A stretch of DNA of 64,000 nucleotides from Flavobacterium sp. 90 (GCF_004339525.1 NZ_SMGE01000001.1:3844001-3908000), one strand, 5' to 3'. Shown: positions 1 to 9,955, counted from the stretch's first letter. Notes: generated by a model not told the origin, from the sequence alone. A program made the numbers and translations.

Positions 1-2033
1 ATGAAGATGCGCCTTCGCACGAATTTTTTATAGGTGCAACAAATGCTTATTATAACACAGTAGAGAAAGCTACGATCGAATATCAAATTACCCAAAATGG
101 TAAAGCGGTTGGTGAACCGGTTACGCTGGAAAAAAATGATAAGATCTTGCAATATCAAACCATTGTTTATACAATAAATGGTATTCCGCAATTGGCGGCA
201 GGAAATTATGAAGTTACAGTAAAAATAATTTCGAATGGACAGCTAAAAGCTGATGCACAAACTCTTACGAAATCTTTTCAGGTTGTTGCAAAAGCACCAA
301 ATTTAGAAACAGAAACTTTTTCGGATGTAGCTTTAGGTTCAATATTTGGATCAAAAGGATATACTTCAAATCAAAGTGATGATAACTATCCTTGGAGAGT
401 TGTTACTAAACCGGATAATACAAACCTGACAGTTCCTAAAACGGATCATACAAGAGATGTAGCTGCAACGATGCTGTATAATCAGCTTGAAAATTATGCT
501 ATTTATGGAGAATTATTATCTCCGATGTATAAGTTATCTGAAAATGCAACGGCTTTAGAGTTTTATTATGCAATGCAATGCAACTACATTAACAGTTTAA
601 TTGTAGATGTTAAAACGGTAGGAGGGGAATGGACTGAAATATGGAGAGACTCTAAACATGGAGACTATGTTGATACAGAGTGGAAAAAAGGAGCAATCAA
701 CATAAAGAAATATGCAGGAAAATCTGTAATGTTTAGATTTAGACATGCTAAAGAAGGTGGATATTCATACATGGTATTAGATGATTTAAAAGTAATCACT
801 GATGATGTTTTAGATGCATCTGTACAAATATTATCACCAAAAGATGTATGTGGCGGATCTGAATTTAAAGTGAAATTGACTAATGAAGGACAAATTGCCA
901 TTGCAGCAAACACAATTCAGTTAGATGTAAATTACATCAACACAAACGAAACTATTTCAGAAACTATTGAAGCTGGAATTCCGGTTGGAGAAAGTATCGA
1001 ATATATTTTGAAAAAACAGCCAAAACTTGAAATAGGAGGTGATTCTCATGTGTTTAGTGTGAACGCAAAATTAGAAAATGACGCGGTTCAACAAAACAAC
1101 GAAATTACAAACTACATCTATCAGGGAGTAGCTCAGGATTTTAAAATATTTGATAATTCAAGTATTCACGGATACGCAGGCAAAAGTTTATACATTGATG
1201 CTCAAACTAATTTTAGCGTTGATAAGTTAGAAGTTACTTCATACAAATGGAATACAGGTGCGGTTTCTAATGCTATTGAAATCAATCAGCCAGGAGATTA
1301 CACTGTAACAGTTGTGACTAAAAACGGATGTACGCTTACAGAAAAAATCACAGCAACATTTGACACTTTTGAATCTGATTTAGAAAGTGGCGCTATTTGT
1401 GGTCCTGAAGTTGTTTTAAATCCGGGAAACTATAAATCTTACGAATGGTTTGACGGTTCAACAGAACCAACTTATACTACAAAAGAAAGTGGTGATTATT
1501 TCGTAACGGTTTATAATGAAAACGGAATTGGTAAAACTTTAAGTACGACAATTTCAATTCTTGAAAACAACATTGTACCGGAAATTCAGGTTGTAGGGGA
1601 GAAAAAATTAACAGCTTCAGTTGATGCAGCTTCGTACCAATGGTTTTTGAACGATAGACCTATTCCAAATGCAACTGAAAAATCTATAATTGCGATTTGG
1701 GAAGGAAGTTATAGTCTTCAAATAACTAATGATAACGGTTGTAATAGAATTTCGACGGCATTTGATTCAAAAGGTATGTTGCTTGGAAAAATAACAAATC
1801 CGTTTAGAGTTTTCCCTAATCCGGCTGTTGACAACGTAAACATCTTTTTGGGTGAAAAAATTGAAGGAGCAACAGAAATCAAAATGTACGCTATGGATGG
1901 AAAAGCCGTATGGAATAAAACCTATACAAGTATTCCGTCAACTATAAATCTAAGCGGATTAACTCCTGGAGTTTATGTTTTAGAATGTGTAGTAAAGGAT
2001 AAAAAATACACAGCCAAGGTTATTAAAAAATAA
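1..2033 (+). CDS. Secreted type IX adhesin-like protein, 5' end missing
   Basis: The reading frame is open from base 3, so the gene starts before the window; only the last 677 codons are here. A jelly-roll segment ending in a YMVLDDLKV-like strand (about bases 340-800) resembles the choice-of-anchor J/MAM-like domains of secreted Bacteroidetes proteins. Three Ig/PKD-like repeats follow, each with a Y-x-W start and a G-x-Y-x-V-x-V end (about bases 1200-1760). The last 75 residues (FRVFPNPA start, LSGLTPGVYVL, basic KVIKK end) form a type A sorting domain, the signal for export by the type IX secretion system. The protein is therefore probably surface-exposed or secreted. No catalytic domain is visible in the part present, so a protease or adhesin role cannot be decided. 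Confidence 0.85.
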   Translation, partial: EDAPSHEFFIGATNAYYNTVEKATIEYQITQNGKAVGEPVTLEKNDKILQYQTIVYTINGIPQLAAGNYEVTVKIISNGQLKADAQTLTKSFQVVAKAPNLETETFSDVALGSIFGSKGYTSNQSDDNYPWRVVTKPDNTNLTVPKTDHTRDVAATMLYNQLENYAIYGELLSPMYKLSENATALEFYYAMQCNYINSLIVDVKTVGGEWTEIWRDSKHGDYVDTEWKKGAINIKKYAGKSVMFRFRHAKEGGYSYMVLDDLKVITDDVLDASVQILSPKDVCGGSEFKVKLTNEGQIAIAANTIQLDVNYINTNETISETIEAGIPVGESIEYILKKQPKLEIGGDSHVFSVNAKLENDAVQQNNEITNYIYQGVAQDFKIFDNSSIHGYAGKSLYIDAQTNFSVDKLEVTSYKWNTGAVSNAIEINQPGDYTVTVVTKNGCTLTEKITATFDTFESDLESGAICGPEVVLNPGNYKSYEWFDGSTEPTYTTKESGDYFVTVYNENGIGKTLSTTISILENNIVPEIQVVGEKKLTASVDAASYQWFLNDRPIPNATEKSIIAIWEGSYSLQITNDNGCNRISTAFDSKGMLLGKITNPFRVFPNPAVDNVNIFLGEKIEGATEIKMYAMDGKAVWNKTYTSIPSTINLSGLTPGVYVLECVVKDKKYTAKVIKK

Positions 2034-2103
2034 CAAAATACAGATAGAAATAAGGTAACTCTCCTTTGTGAGAGTTACCATTCTTAAAACAAATTATATA
2101 CAT

Positions 2104-2742
2104 ATGAAAAAATCAATGTTCCTTATATGCACACTATTTTTTGGTGTGACTGTTATGGCTCAAACCCCAAAAGTTAAACTAGGTCTAAAAGCAGGTTTAA
2201 ATTTGGCAAGCCTTAATTTTGATGAAAGCGAACTAAAATCATCAAACAAAACGGGATTTACGGCAGGGTTTATGGTCGAAATTCCAATGGCTAAAAACTT
2301 TTCGCTTCAACCAGAATTGTTGTACAGTCAGCAAGGATCAAAAACTTCCTTTTCTGATAAAGATGTAACCAATTCGCATTATAAAAGTACAATAGATCTG
2401 AATTATCTGAACATTCCTGTAATGCTAAAATACTATGTATTCGAAGGATTAAGTATACAAGCAGGACCTCAAATAGGAATACTTTTAAAAGCGAATAATA
2501 AATATGAAGATAATTTTTTAGGCTATGAAAATCAGGAAAGTTTTAACTTGAAAGATTATTCAACAGGTATCGATACTTCTGTGAATTTTGGATTGGGTTA
2601 TCAATTTAAAGATAAATTCTACGCAGACGCGAGATATAATATTTCGTATTCGAATGCTTTCAAAGAAGGAGATGCAAATCACTTCATTAATAATGATATG
2701 AAAAACCGAGTTTTTCAAATAACAATTGGTTACTTTTTTTAA
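2104..2742 (+). CDS. PorT-like outer membrane beta-barrel protein
   Basis: The 212-residue product starts at the ATG at 2104, which directly opens a signal peptide (MKKSMFLICTLFFG, cleavage after VMAQ). The frame is open 12 codons further upstream, but those residues would precede the signal peptide. The mature part reads as alternating aromatic/polar strands (LGLKAGLNLASL, FSLQPELLYSQQGSKT, LSIQAGPQIGILL) ending in F-x-I-T-I-G-Y-F-F, the usual last strand of an eight-stranded outer-membrane barrel (PF13568 type). The exact role is unknown; this family is mostly uncharacterised. It lies 70 bases after the type IX cargo gene and is followed by a strong terminator. Confidence 0.8.
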   Translation: MKKSMFLICTLFFGVTVMAQTPKVKLGLKAGLNLASLNFDESELKSSNKTGFTAGFMVEIPMAKNFSLQPELLYSQQGSKTSFSDKDVTNSHYKSTIDLNYLNIPVMLKYYVFEGLSIQAGPQIGILLKANNKYEDNFLGYENQESFNLKDYSTGIDTSVNFGLGYQFKDKFYADARYNISYSNAFKEGDANHFINNDMKNRVFQITIGYFF

Positions 2743-2760
2743 TTTTTTGTAGGTTCTTAA

Positions 2761-2790
2761 AACCACTCTCTACCAGAGTGGTTTTATTTT
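2761..2790 (+). terminator. Rho-independent terminator after barrel gene
   Basis: A 9-bp perfect stem (AACCACTCT at 2761-2769 pairing with AGAGTGGTT at 2775-2783) with a 5-base loop is followed by a T-rich tail. It lies 18 bases after the stop codon. Confidence 0.85.
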
Positions 2791-2861
2791 GTTTTACAAA
2801 TAAAAAAAAACAGATAAACTATTAAAGTTTTTTTAGTTAGATGTTTAGATATTTTAGAGAT

Positions 2862-2925
2862 AAAAAAAGGAAGATGTATTTAAATATCTTCCTTTTTTTG
2901 TTCAATTGAGAGGGTCTCAATTGAA
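2862..2925. repeat. Two adjacent perfect hairpins in an otherwise empty gap
   Basis: The first hairpin pairs A7GGAAGAT (2862-2874) with ATCTTCCT7 (2886-2899) and could terminate transcription in either direction. Immediately after it, TTCAATTGAGA (2901-2911) and its exact complement (2915-2925) surround only GGG. The rest of 2743-3107 is AT-rich and I see no gene there. Confidence 0.6.
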
Positions 2926-3107
2926 CACTTAATTCCTATGTTGATGTTTATAGATAGGGTTCTAAAGAAGCCCTGAAGCTTTTTTTTAAGAATCGATATG
3001 TTTTTTAATTTGAATATTTCTTCTAGATCGGATTTTTTTTAAATTAAAACGAGAACAAGAATGTTACAAACTGTTAGATAGTTGAGTAACTTGAAAGAGT
3101 TAGAGAT

Positions 3108-4925
3108 TTATGGTTTGCAATAAATGTAAACTCCATCCACTCCTGCTTCCTTGCATCCATTAATAAATGACGATAGGAACCATAGGATTTGTATTATTTC
3201 ATTTCTTTCGGCAAAATATTCAGCATCTCTTAATTGTTGAAGCTTCACTTCTAATCCACTTTTGGAGATAAAATTCAATACTAAATAAACTTCTCTTTGA
3301 TGGTTAGGCTCTAAAATAGTACTCTTAAATACATCAATAAAATTATTTATCGAATTACCTTTCCGTAACCTTCTAATTTGTGTTTGGACTCTATCATTAT
3401 TATAATTACTATTCCAGAAATCTTGTTTAGAAGCTAACTGAAAATCCTGCGGCATTAAATTGCCTAAGTTTTTCAATGCTTGTCCGACAATATCTTGAAA
3501 TGCGGATGCTGAATAATTAGTTTTTTTATATTTTGAATGAATAAATTTTATTTTATTTCCAACTATACTAATGTGATCTGCCCACTCTTTTCCAAGATCA
3601 TCGCATATCAAATATTCTGAATCTTGTAAAAAGATGCTTTCGGTAATATTAAAAATAGATCTGGGACTAAAATTTGTGGAAGTTGCCGTAAATGTACCTT
3701 TTTCACTATTTGCATTTTGAAGTTGAGGATTAGGAAGGAATATTTTGAGAAAATTGTCAATATTACCTAAAAGCCTATTGTCTTTAAATAGTTTTCGATT
3801 AGTATAAATAAGTTCGCAATTGTCAAAATTTACTATGAATTGATTTGATACATTTATGTAATCAATAAGAGGTTGCATCTTTCCATTATCTTTAAATAAA
3901 ATAATATTCTTTAGTTTTTGTGACCTTACTGAAATAGACTTTTCGTTCATTCTTATTTCTAAATCGTTTACATATGGATTCTGAATATCATAGGTTGTAA
4001 GACCAATAGTATTATGATTAGCAATCTGGAGCAAAGTTTCAACCTTTGATATGTATTTGATTAGATTTATTTGTCGTTGACTTCCATTTCTTAGAACAAT
4101 TCGGGTCTCGTGAATTACATTTTGCTCCAAGTCTTCATATAATTTTGAGAATACAAATAAAATTGCGATAGGCATTAAATCATGTTTATGATCTTTAAAA
4201 TCTATAGATTCAGAAAACATTGATAGAAAGGTTTGTCTATCTGTATGTGTTCGTAATCGCTCAACTTGTAAAAATCCCCATTTAGAAATTTCTCTAATAG
4301 TTGACTTTTTGCCAAATTTATTTATTCTTGAAGTATTCAATGAAAGAGAAGTTTTTTCGTCATCATTTTTTACCCTCAAATTATTTACCACGTAATTACT
4401 TGTGCCAAGAGGTGAGAGATTCTGTTGTAGATTAAGAGATTCTAGTGATTTTTGACGCATAGCACGATCAGAAACATTCATGTTTTGCATATTTAGTTTT
4501 TCGATTTGGGTGTCTTCATCAACATATAGAGTTGAAAGAACCTTGTAATCGATAGGTTCAAACTTTTCAAGAAATTCTCTAAGTTTACCAACATTTCGTC
4601 TAATGATCATTATGTAGTCATTAAAATCTATAATCAGTATATATGCTAGTTTTACTTCTTCCCAATTCTCTAAACTTTCTTCTAGAATAGATGGAATAGC
4701 CGTATATCGAAAGATACAAATAGAATAAGTAAAATTCTGTTCATTAATTATAATCTCTTTATTTATGACTCTTAGCAGATAGTTTCCCGTTTTTCCATTC
4801 GAAATTCTTCTGAATAAATTTGTAATAAGATATCTAGACAGGTTTACTTGGTTTGGATTTGAATAAAAATAAGCATTTTCATTAAATACGATTTGATTTA
4901 AAATCTCATTGTCTGTTAATTGCAT
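3108..4925 (-). CDS. Unrecognised 605-residue protein
   Basis: I do not recognise a family. The protein has no signal peptide and no membrane segment, so it is probably cytoplasmic. Visible landmarks are a hydrophobic strand-rich N-terminal region, a charged middle (about 150-230), and near residues 455-500 a segment LICDDLGKEWADHISI followed by IKFIHSKY and SASAFQDIVGQALKNLG. That pattern of acidic patch, strand and Ser/Ala-rich helix looks like a conserved core. It is a lone gene with its own flanks, 240 bases from the 3' end of tmRNA, and is not obviously housekeeping. Large lone cytoplasmic proteins of this type next to RNA genes are often accessory or defence genes, but nothing here proves that. 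Confidence 0.75.
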   Translation of the reverse strand: MQLTDNEILNQIVFNENAYFYSNPNQVNLSRYLITNLFRRISNGKTGNYLLRVINKEIIINEQNFTYSICIFRYTAIPSILEESLENWEEVKLAYILIIDFNDYIMIIRRNVGKLREFLEKFEPIDYKVLSTLYVDEDTQIEKLNMQNMNVSDRAMRQKSLESLNLQQNLSPLGTSNYVVNNLRVKNDDEKTSLSLNTSRINKFGKKSTIREISKWGFLQVERLRTHTDRQTFLSMFSESIDFKDHKHDLMPIAILFVFSKLYEDLEQNVIHETRIVLRNGSQRQINLIKYISKVETLLQIANHNTIGLTTYDIQNPYVNDLEIRMNEKSISVRSQKLKNIILFKDNGKMQPLIDYINVSNQFIVNFDNCELIYTNRKLFKDNRLLGNIDNFLKIFLPNPQLQNANSEKGTFTATSTNFSPRSIFNITESIFLQDSEYLICDDLGKEWADHISIVGNKIKFIHSKYKKTNYSASAFQDIVGQALKNLGNLMPQDFQLASKQDFWNSNYNNDRVQTQIRRLRKGNSINNFIDVFKSTILEPNHQREVYLVLNFISKSGLEVKLQQLRDAEYFAERNEIIQILWFLSSFINGCKEAGVDGVYIYCKP

Positions 4926-5129
4926 AATTGAGTATTTTAGTTTCTTTCAAATGTATGCTACGTTTTACAATAACAATTACGGTTTTCCATATAGTGTTAT
5001 AAGTGAGGATAGATATAATTAGAATTGTTAGGGAAAGTTTAGATCTTAATTTATTAATCTTTTATTATAAATTAATTTAGCTAATGTGAAAAATATTTAA
5101 TATAAGATTAAATCAAGAATCTAAGAAAT

Positions 5130-5166
5130 AAAAAAGCCTGTAAACATTAAGTTTACAGGCTTTTTT
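5130..5166 (-). terminator. tmRNA terminator
   Basis: GCCTGTAAAC (5136-5145) pairs perfectly with GTTTACAGGC (5151-5160) around a 5-base loop. On the minus strand it is followed by a run of six T, immediately after the tmRNA 3' end. Confidence 0.85.
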
Positions 5167-5167
5167 G

Positions 5168-5560
5168 TGGAGTCGCCGGGAATCGAACCCGGGTCCAAAC
5201 AAGCAACTAAAGAGCTTTCTACACGTTTATTTCCTGATTGAATTTTCGATGTTAAGCTAGGTCAGGAACAACCACTCAACACTTATCTTCTTAATTTCGA
5301 AATCCACCCGAAGCTCATGGAAATCTAGGTCTATTTTTACGGTTCCCCTATACTGACCGCCACAAACCAAGGCTTTCAAGGAGAATCCAGCTTCCCTATC
5401 TTATAGGGACGTGGCTAATCTTACTATAATTCAGATTATGCAGCTAAAGCGTAGTTATTTTCGCCGTGTAAAATTGTAAGATCTTATATTTACGAGCAAG
5501 GTCTCAATGCTCGACGTGCTTACTTTTCAATTCGACTTGCTGTCAAAACCAGTCGACCCC
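5168..5560 (-). ncRNA. ssrA: tmRNA (transfer-messenger RNA)
   Basis: This RNA rescues stalled ribosomes by acting first as an alanyl-tRNA and then as a short message. The 5' strand GGGGTCG (5560-5554) pairs with the 3' strand CGACTCC (5175-5169) to give a seven-pair acceptor stem with one G-U. The 3' end has a T-arm with GGTTCGATTCCCGG. Downstream of the discriminator A the genome does not read CCA, so CCA is probably added after processing. The tag frame at 5465-5436 reads GGC GAA AAT AAC TAC GCT TTA GCT GCA TAA, that is GENNYALAA after the charged alanine, a typical Bacteroidetes proteolysis tag. A terminator follows directly. Confidence 0.97.
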
Positions 5561-5573
5561 AAAAATGAGTTTG

Positions 5574-5581
5574 CAAATTTA
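5574..5581 (-). promoter_or_regulatory. Probable -7 box of the ssrA promoter
   Basis: On the minus strand the bases read TAAATTTG, matching the Bacteroidetes sigma-ABfr -7 consensus TAnnTTTG, 13 bases before the mature tmRNA 5' end. No clear TTG -33 box is seen. Confidence 0.45.
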
Positions 5582-5626
5582 TACTATTTGAAGTTACTTT
5601 GGTAATAAAATTTACACAAAAATTAG

Positions 5627-5784
5627 AAAGTTAAAAGTCAAAAGTTATAAAGTTTTTAAAGTCACATACTTATTTACTTTTACTTGTTTTATTTTCAGCC
5701 AATAGGTTTATTTTAAAAAGTACAAAGTGAATATTAGCAACTGTTTTTAAAGCTTTGTAACTTTTGACTTTCGACTTTTGACTA
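5627..5784. repeat. Inverted repeat of CTTTTGACT type between tmRNA and next gene
   Basis: AGTTAAAAGTCAAAAGTTAT (near 5630-5650) reappears inverted as ATAACTTTTGAC-like sequence at 5756-5783. The gap otherwise holds nothing gene-like. Confidence 0.45.
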
Positions 5785-5789
5785 TAGTT

Positions 5790-6992
5790 TTACTCTTCGT
5801 CTTTGAAATTAAAAGGATAATCACCAAAAATAGGAGCCAGTTTACGAACAGCATAAGTGTTTCTGGTCATCTTGTTAGATAATGCAATAATGGTCACATG
5901 CTCTTTCATCAACGGAATATATGATGAGGTATTTCCATGCCACCATCCATTGTGGAAATAATAATTTTGTCCGGTTTCCCAATTAATCATTCTAATTCCT
6001 AAACCGTAATTTTTAGTTCCTTTTCGTTCGTTACTGTTACCAGTATAAACTTCTTTTAATAAAGCAGGTTTCAAAAAGTCAGGAGAATTTCTGGCTCTGT
6101 CAAATTTCAAAAGATCTCTTACTGTAGAGAAAATGTTTTTATCTCCATATACGTTATCCAAATAATCAAAACCAATTTCGGCACCGTTACCTTTATAAGA
6201 AGGTACAATTGTTTTGCGATCTTTATCATCGTCAAAAACATAAGTATTTGTCATTCCCAAAGGTTTGAAAATCATTTGAGACATTGCTTCCTTATATTTT
6301 AATCCGGTAATTTTTTCGATTATAAGAGCCAGCATTGCATAATTGGTATTGCAATAACCAAAACGAGTTCCGGTTTTTGATTCTAATCCAATATTTTTTG
6401 TGGCTAAAATGTCTAATATATCTTGATTGGTAAGTTGATTATGTCTGTCCCAAACTGATTTATCATGATCTGTGAAATAAGCATAATTACGCATTCCGCT
6501 ACGGTGACTTAACAACATTCTAACGGTACAATCTTCGTACGGAAATGTTTTTAAAATTGTATTTACCTTTTGATCTAAATCAATTTTGCCGGCGTTTACC
6601 AATTTTAAAACCGCTGTAGCAGTAAGTACTTTACTTACAGAAGCAATTTGAACAGGTGTATTTGCGGTTATTTTAGTTCCTTCATTTTTATTTGCATAAC
6701 CATTATAGCGTTCAAAAATAATTTGTCCATTTCTGGCAACCAAAAAACTTCCGTTCATGCTATTGTTTGGCCAGTTTTTGCTGTAAAAGTGATTTATTCG
6801 TCCGGCTACAGAATTTATATAGGCCTGTGTTATTCGTTTTTCAGGACCTAAAGGCTTCATTTTTGGTAAGGTATCTTCTATTGTTGAAGCTTTGTCAACA
6901 CTCGTTTTTTTATCTTTTCCGCACGAACTTAAAACTAAAATTAGAATAAGTATTTGTGCTATATTTGTTCTCTTAAGGAAATTCATTTGCAT
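5790..6992 (-). CDS. Serine hydrolase lipoprotein (beta-lactamase/PBP4* family)
   Basis: The N-terminus has a lipoprotein signal with lipobox LSSC (Cys24), so the protein is anchored in the envelope. The class C beta-lactamase-like fold is shown by S118-V-S-K121 (nucleophile and general base), Y213-C-N (second catalytic motif) and H-N-G-W near the C-terminus in place of K-T-G. It is likely an esterase, D-aminopeptidase or peptidoglycan-related hydrolase rather than a true beta-lactamase, since the third motif is His-based as in many family S12 esterases. Length 400 is normal. The ATG two codons later (6986) is an alternative start. It stands alone. Confidence 0.85.
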   Translation of the reverse strand: MQMNFLKRTNIAQILILILVLSSCGKDKKTSVDKASTIEDTLPKMKPLGPEKRITQAYINSVAGRINHFYSKNWPNNSMNGSFLVARNGQIIFERYNGYANKNEGTKITANTPVQIASVSKVLTATAVLKLVNAGKIDLDQKVNTILKTFPYEDCTVRMLLSHRSGMRNYAYFTDHDKSVWDRHNQLTNQDILDILATKNIGLESKTGTRFGYCNTNYAMLALIIEKITGLKYKEAMSQMIFKPLGMTNTYVFDDDKDRKTIVPSYKGNGAEIGFDYLDNVYGDKNIFSTVRDLLKFDRARNSPDFLKPALLKEVYTGNSNERKGTKNYGLGIRMINWETGQNYYFHNGWWHGNTSSYIPLMKEHVTIIALSNKMTRNTYAVRKLAPIFGDYPFNFKDEE

Positions 6993-7144
6993 CGTTCTTG
7001 AAAAACAAATATATCGAATTCAATATTTATGTTTTGATATTTTTAGTTAACTAAAAAGTAGTTTTTAACACAAAATTAACTTGATTTTTATTTAGTCGAT
7101 TGTTATCCAGCTTTTAACGGTTTTTAAAGATTCTAAATTGTATT

Positions 7145-7180
7145 TTGACAACAAAACTTTAACGAAAATTGTTATATTTG
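7145..7180 (+). promoter_or_regulatory. Possible promoter for the dehydrogenase gene
   Basis: TTG (7145-7147) and TATATTTG (7173-7180) match the Bacteroidetes -33/-7 elements, although the 25-base spacing is longer than usual. Confidence 0.35.
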
Positions 7181-7232
7181 AAACAAATTATACGCAAAAA
7201 GTTATATTAATAATTACCTCAAACTTATTTAA

Positions 7233-8435
7233 ATGAAATTTGGAATCATAAAAGAAAGAAAAAGCCCACCAGATCGCCGAGTTGTTTTTGCTCCGGGCGA
7301 ATTGGCAAAACTCAAACAAACGTATCATGATGCTGTTGTTGAGGTAGAAAGTTCAGATATCAGAATTTTTTCAGACCTTCAATATAAAAGTATGGGCATT
7401 ACCGTTACAGAAGATGTGTCAGGTTGTGATGTTTTATTTGGTGTAAAAGAAGTTCCTGTAGAAAATTTAATTCCAAATAAAGCTTATTTTTTCTTTTCGC
7501 ATACAATCAAAAAGCAACCTTATAATAGAAAATTATTGCAAGCTATTTTAGAGAAGAACATTGATTTGTATGATCATGAAACTATTGTTGATGCAGAAAA
7601 TCGACGTTTAATTGGTTTTGGAAAATATGCCGGAATGGTTGGTGTTTACAACGGAATACGTGCTTTTGGAATAAAATTTGAATTATTTAAATTACCAAAA
7701 GCAGAAACTCTTGGAGGTAAAGACGATTTAATTAAGCATTTGAAGCGTATTACAATGCCAGCTTTAAAGTTCGTAATTACAGGAACTGGAAAGGTGGGAA
7801 GCGGAGCTAAAGAAATTCTGGACGCCATTAAAATAAAAGAAATTACGGTTGAGAATTATTTGACTAAAAATTATACACAAGCTGTTTATGTGCAGTTAGA
7901 TGTTTTAGAATATAATAAACGTATCGATGGTGAGGTTTTAGATTTTAATGATTTTATTGCACATCCTGAAGCTTATGTTTCAGATTTTGAAAAATTCACC
8001 AAAGTCACGGATATTTATTTCGCAGGACATTTTTACGCAAGTGGAGCTCCAATGATTTTGACGAAAGAAATGCTTAATGCAAATGATTGCAAACTTAAAG
8101 TCGTTGCCGATATTTCGTGCGATGTAAATGGACCAATTGCTTGTACTTTGAGATCTTCGACAATTGCAGAACCTTTATATGGTTATTTTCCGTTAGAAGA
8201 CAAAGAAGTAGATGTTTTTCATCCTGCTGCGGTTGTAGTAATGGCGGTTGATAATTTGCCATGCGAAATCCCGAAAGACGCAAGTGAAGGTTTTGGAGAG
8301 CAATTCATGGAACACGTAATTCCTGCTTTCTTTAACAATGATAAAGAAGGAATCCTAAAACGTGCAAAAATTACCGAAAACGGAAAGTTAACACCAAGAT
8401 TTGCTTATTTGCAAGATTATGTGGACGGGAAGTAA
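7233..8435 (+). CDS. Alanine dehydrogenase/saccharopine dehydrogenase-like NAD(P) oxidoreductase
   Basis: The N-terminal region (MKFGIIKERKSPPDRRVVFAP, then FGVKEVP) matches the AlaDH/PNT N-terminal domain, in which a conserved K-E and Arg bind the 2-oxoacid. The second half holds a Rossmann element, FVITGTGKVGSGAKEIL (GxGxVG), for NAD(P). The overall form resembles the lysine-forming saccharopine dehydrogenases and their bacterial relatives. The substrate cannot be decided from the sequence; amino-acid oxidoreduction in the cytoplasm is the safe reading. Length 400 fits. It is a single gene convergent with fumC. Confidence 0.75.
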   Translation: MKFGIIKERKSPPDRRVVFAPGELAKLKQTYHDAVVEVESSDIRIFSDLQYKSMGITVTEDVSGCDVLFGVKEVPVENLIPNKAYFFFSHTIKKQPYNRKLLQAILEKNIDLYDHETIVDAENRRLIGFGKYAGMVGVYNGIRAFGIKFELFKLPKAETLGGKDDLIKHLKRITMPALKFVITGTGKVGSGAKEILDAIKIKEITVENYLTKNYTQAVYVQLDVLEYNKRIDGEVLDFNDFIAHPEAYVSDFEKFTKVTDIYFAGHFYASGAPMILTKEMLNANDCKLKVVADISCDVNGPIACTLRSSTIAEPLYGYFPLEDKEVDVFHPAAVVVMAVDNLPCEIPKDASEGFGEQFMEHVIPAFFNNDKEGILKRAKITENGKLTPRFAYLQDYVDGK

Positions 8436-8568
8436 TTATAAATTATGAGTTATGAATTATTAGTTCATTAATTATAATTTTAAGAAATAATAAAAGCGGT
8501 AGAAGGATTTTTAGATCTTCTACCGCTTTTTTTTAACTCATAATTTATAATTCATAACTCATAATTTT
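8434..8568. terminator. Bidirectional terminator inside a larger inverted repeat
   Basis: AAAAGCGGTAGAAG (8492-8505) pairs with CTTCTACCGCTTTT (8517-8530) and has T runs on both strands, serving the two convergent genes. Outside it, the ATTATGAGTTATGAATTAT-type sequence at 8447-8460 is repeated inverted at 8535-8565, extending the palindrome. Confidence 0.85.
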
Positions 8569-8569
8569 T

Positions 8570-9955
8570 TTAAACCATTTCCTCCGGTTTTACCCACGCG
8601 TCAAAATCTTCTGGCGTTACATAACCCAAACGAACGGCTTCGTCTTTTAGAGTTGTTCCGTTTTTGTGTGCGGTTTGTGCGATTTCGGCGGCTTTATAAT
8701 AACCAATTTTTGTATTTAGAGCGGTTACTAACATTAATGAATTGTCTACAAGTTCTTTTATTCGTTTGTAGTTTGGTTCGATTCCTTGTGCGCAATGTTC
8801 GTCGAAAGAGATACAAGCGTCTCCCAAAAGTCTTGCGGATTGAAGAAAGTTTGCTGCTATTACAGGTTTAAAAACGTTTAGTTCATAATGTCCTTGCATT
8901 CCGCCAACAGAAATTGCCATGTCGTTTCCTATCACTTGTGCGCAAACCATTGTTAAGGCTTCACATTGTGTAGGGTTTACTTTTCCGGGCATAATTGATG
9001 ATCCTGGTTCGTTTTCCGGAATATGGATTTCGCCAATTCCTGATCGCGGTCCAGAAGCTAACATTCTGACATCGTTTGCAATTTTATTCAAAGAAACCGC
9101 CAGTTGTTTCAAAGCTCCGTGTGTTTCGATAATTGCATCGTGAGCTGCAAGAGCTTCAAACTTATTCTCGGCAGTTATAAAAGGATGATTCGTGAATTTT
9201 GCTATATATTCGGCAACTTTAACGTCGTATCCTTTTGGAGTATTTAATCCGGTTCCTACTGCGGTTCCGCCTAAAGCGATTTCTGATAAGTGAGCGAGAG
9301 TATTTTTAAGTGCTTTTAATCCGAATGATAATTGAGCAGCATATCCTGAAATTTCCTGTCCTAATGTTAATGGCGTTGCATCCATAAGATGTGTGCGTCC
9401 AATTTTTACAACATCTTTGAATTCCGCTGCTTTTTTGACTAAAGTTCCGTGTAGTTTTTCGACACCGGGAATAGTCGTTTCGACAATCATTTTGTAAGCT
9501 GCAATGTGCATTCCGGTTGGGAAAGTATCGTTTGATGATTGTGATTTATTTACATCATCATTTGCTTTGATAAATTGTTCGCCTTCGCCAATATTAAATC
9601 CTTTTAGAACTTGTGCACGATTAGCAATAACTTCGTTTACGTTCATGTTACTTTGTGTTCCTGAACCGGTTTGCCAGATCACAAGCGGAAATTCGTCGTT
9701 TAATTGTCCGGCTAGAATTTCGTCGCAAACGGCTGCGATAGCGTCACGTTTTTCGATTGGTAAAACACCTAAATCATAGTTTGCATAAGCGGCTGCTTTT
9801 TTTAGATAAGCAAAACCTTCAATGATTTCGTGTGGCATTGATGCCGATGGTCCAATTTTGAAATTATTTCTGGAACGTTCTGTTTGTGCTCCCCAATATT
9901 TATCTGCCGGGACCTGAACTTCGCCCATCGTATCTTTTTCTATTCTGTATTTCAT
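8570..9955 (-). CDS. fumC: Class II fumarate hydratase
   Basis: The enzyme interconverts fumarate and malate in the citric acid cycle in the cytoplasm; class II enzymes are iron-independent tetramers. The 461-residue length is typical. The superfamily signature [10 protein letters not shown], which carries the catalytic serine loop, is present, as are SSNDTFPT (substrate binding), the [10 protein letters not shown] motif and [10 protein letters not shown]. These separate it from aspartase and argininosuccinate lyase relatives. It is monocistronic, with a terminator shared with the convergent gene. Confidence 0.95.
   Translation of the reverse strand: MKYRIEKDTMGEVQVPADKYWGAQTERSRNNFKIGPSASMPHEIIEGFAYLKKAAAYANYDLGVLPIEKRDAIAAVCDEILAGQLNDEFPLVIWQTGSGTQSNMNVNEVIANRAQVLKGFNIGEGEQFIKANDDVNKSQSSNDTFPTGMHIAAYKMIVETTIPGVEKLHGTLVKKAAEFKDVVKIGRTHLMDATPLTLGQEISGYAAQLSFGLKALKNTLAHLSEIALGGTAVGTGLNTPKGYDVKVAEYIAKFTNHPFITAENKFEALAAHDAIIETHGALKQLAVSLNKIANDVRMLASGPRSGIGEIHIPENEPGSSIMPGKVNPTQCEALTMVCAQVIGNDMAISVGGMQGHYELNVFKPVIAANFLQSARLLGDACISFDEHCAQGIEPNYKRIKELVDNSLMLVTALNTKIGYYKAAEIAQTAHKNGTTLKDEAVRLGYVTPEDFDAWVKPEEMV

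Noticed and set aside
2931..5567. Integrated island between 2.9 kb and tmRNA
   Set aside because: I see no integrase and no duplicated tmRNA 3' end, so only the single unknown gene is reported.
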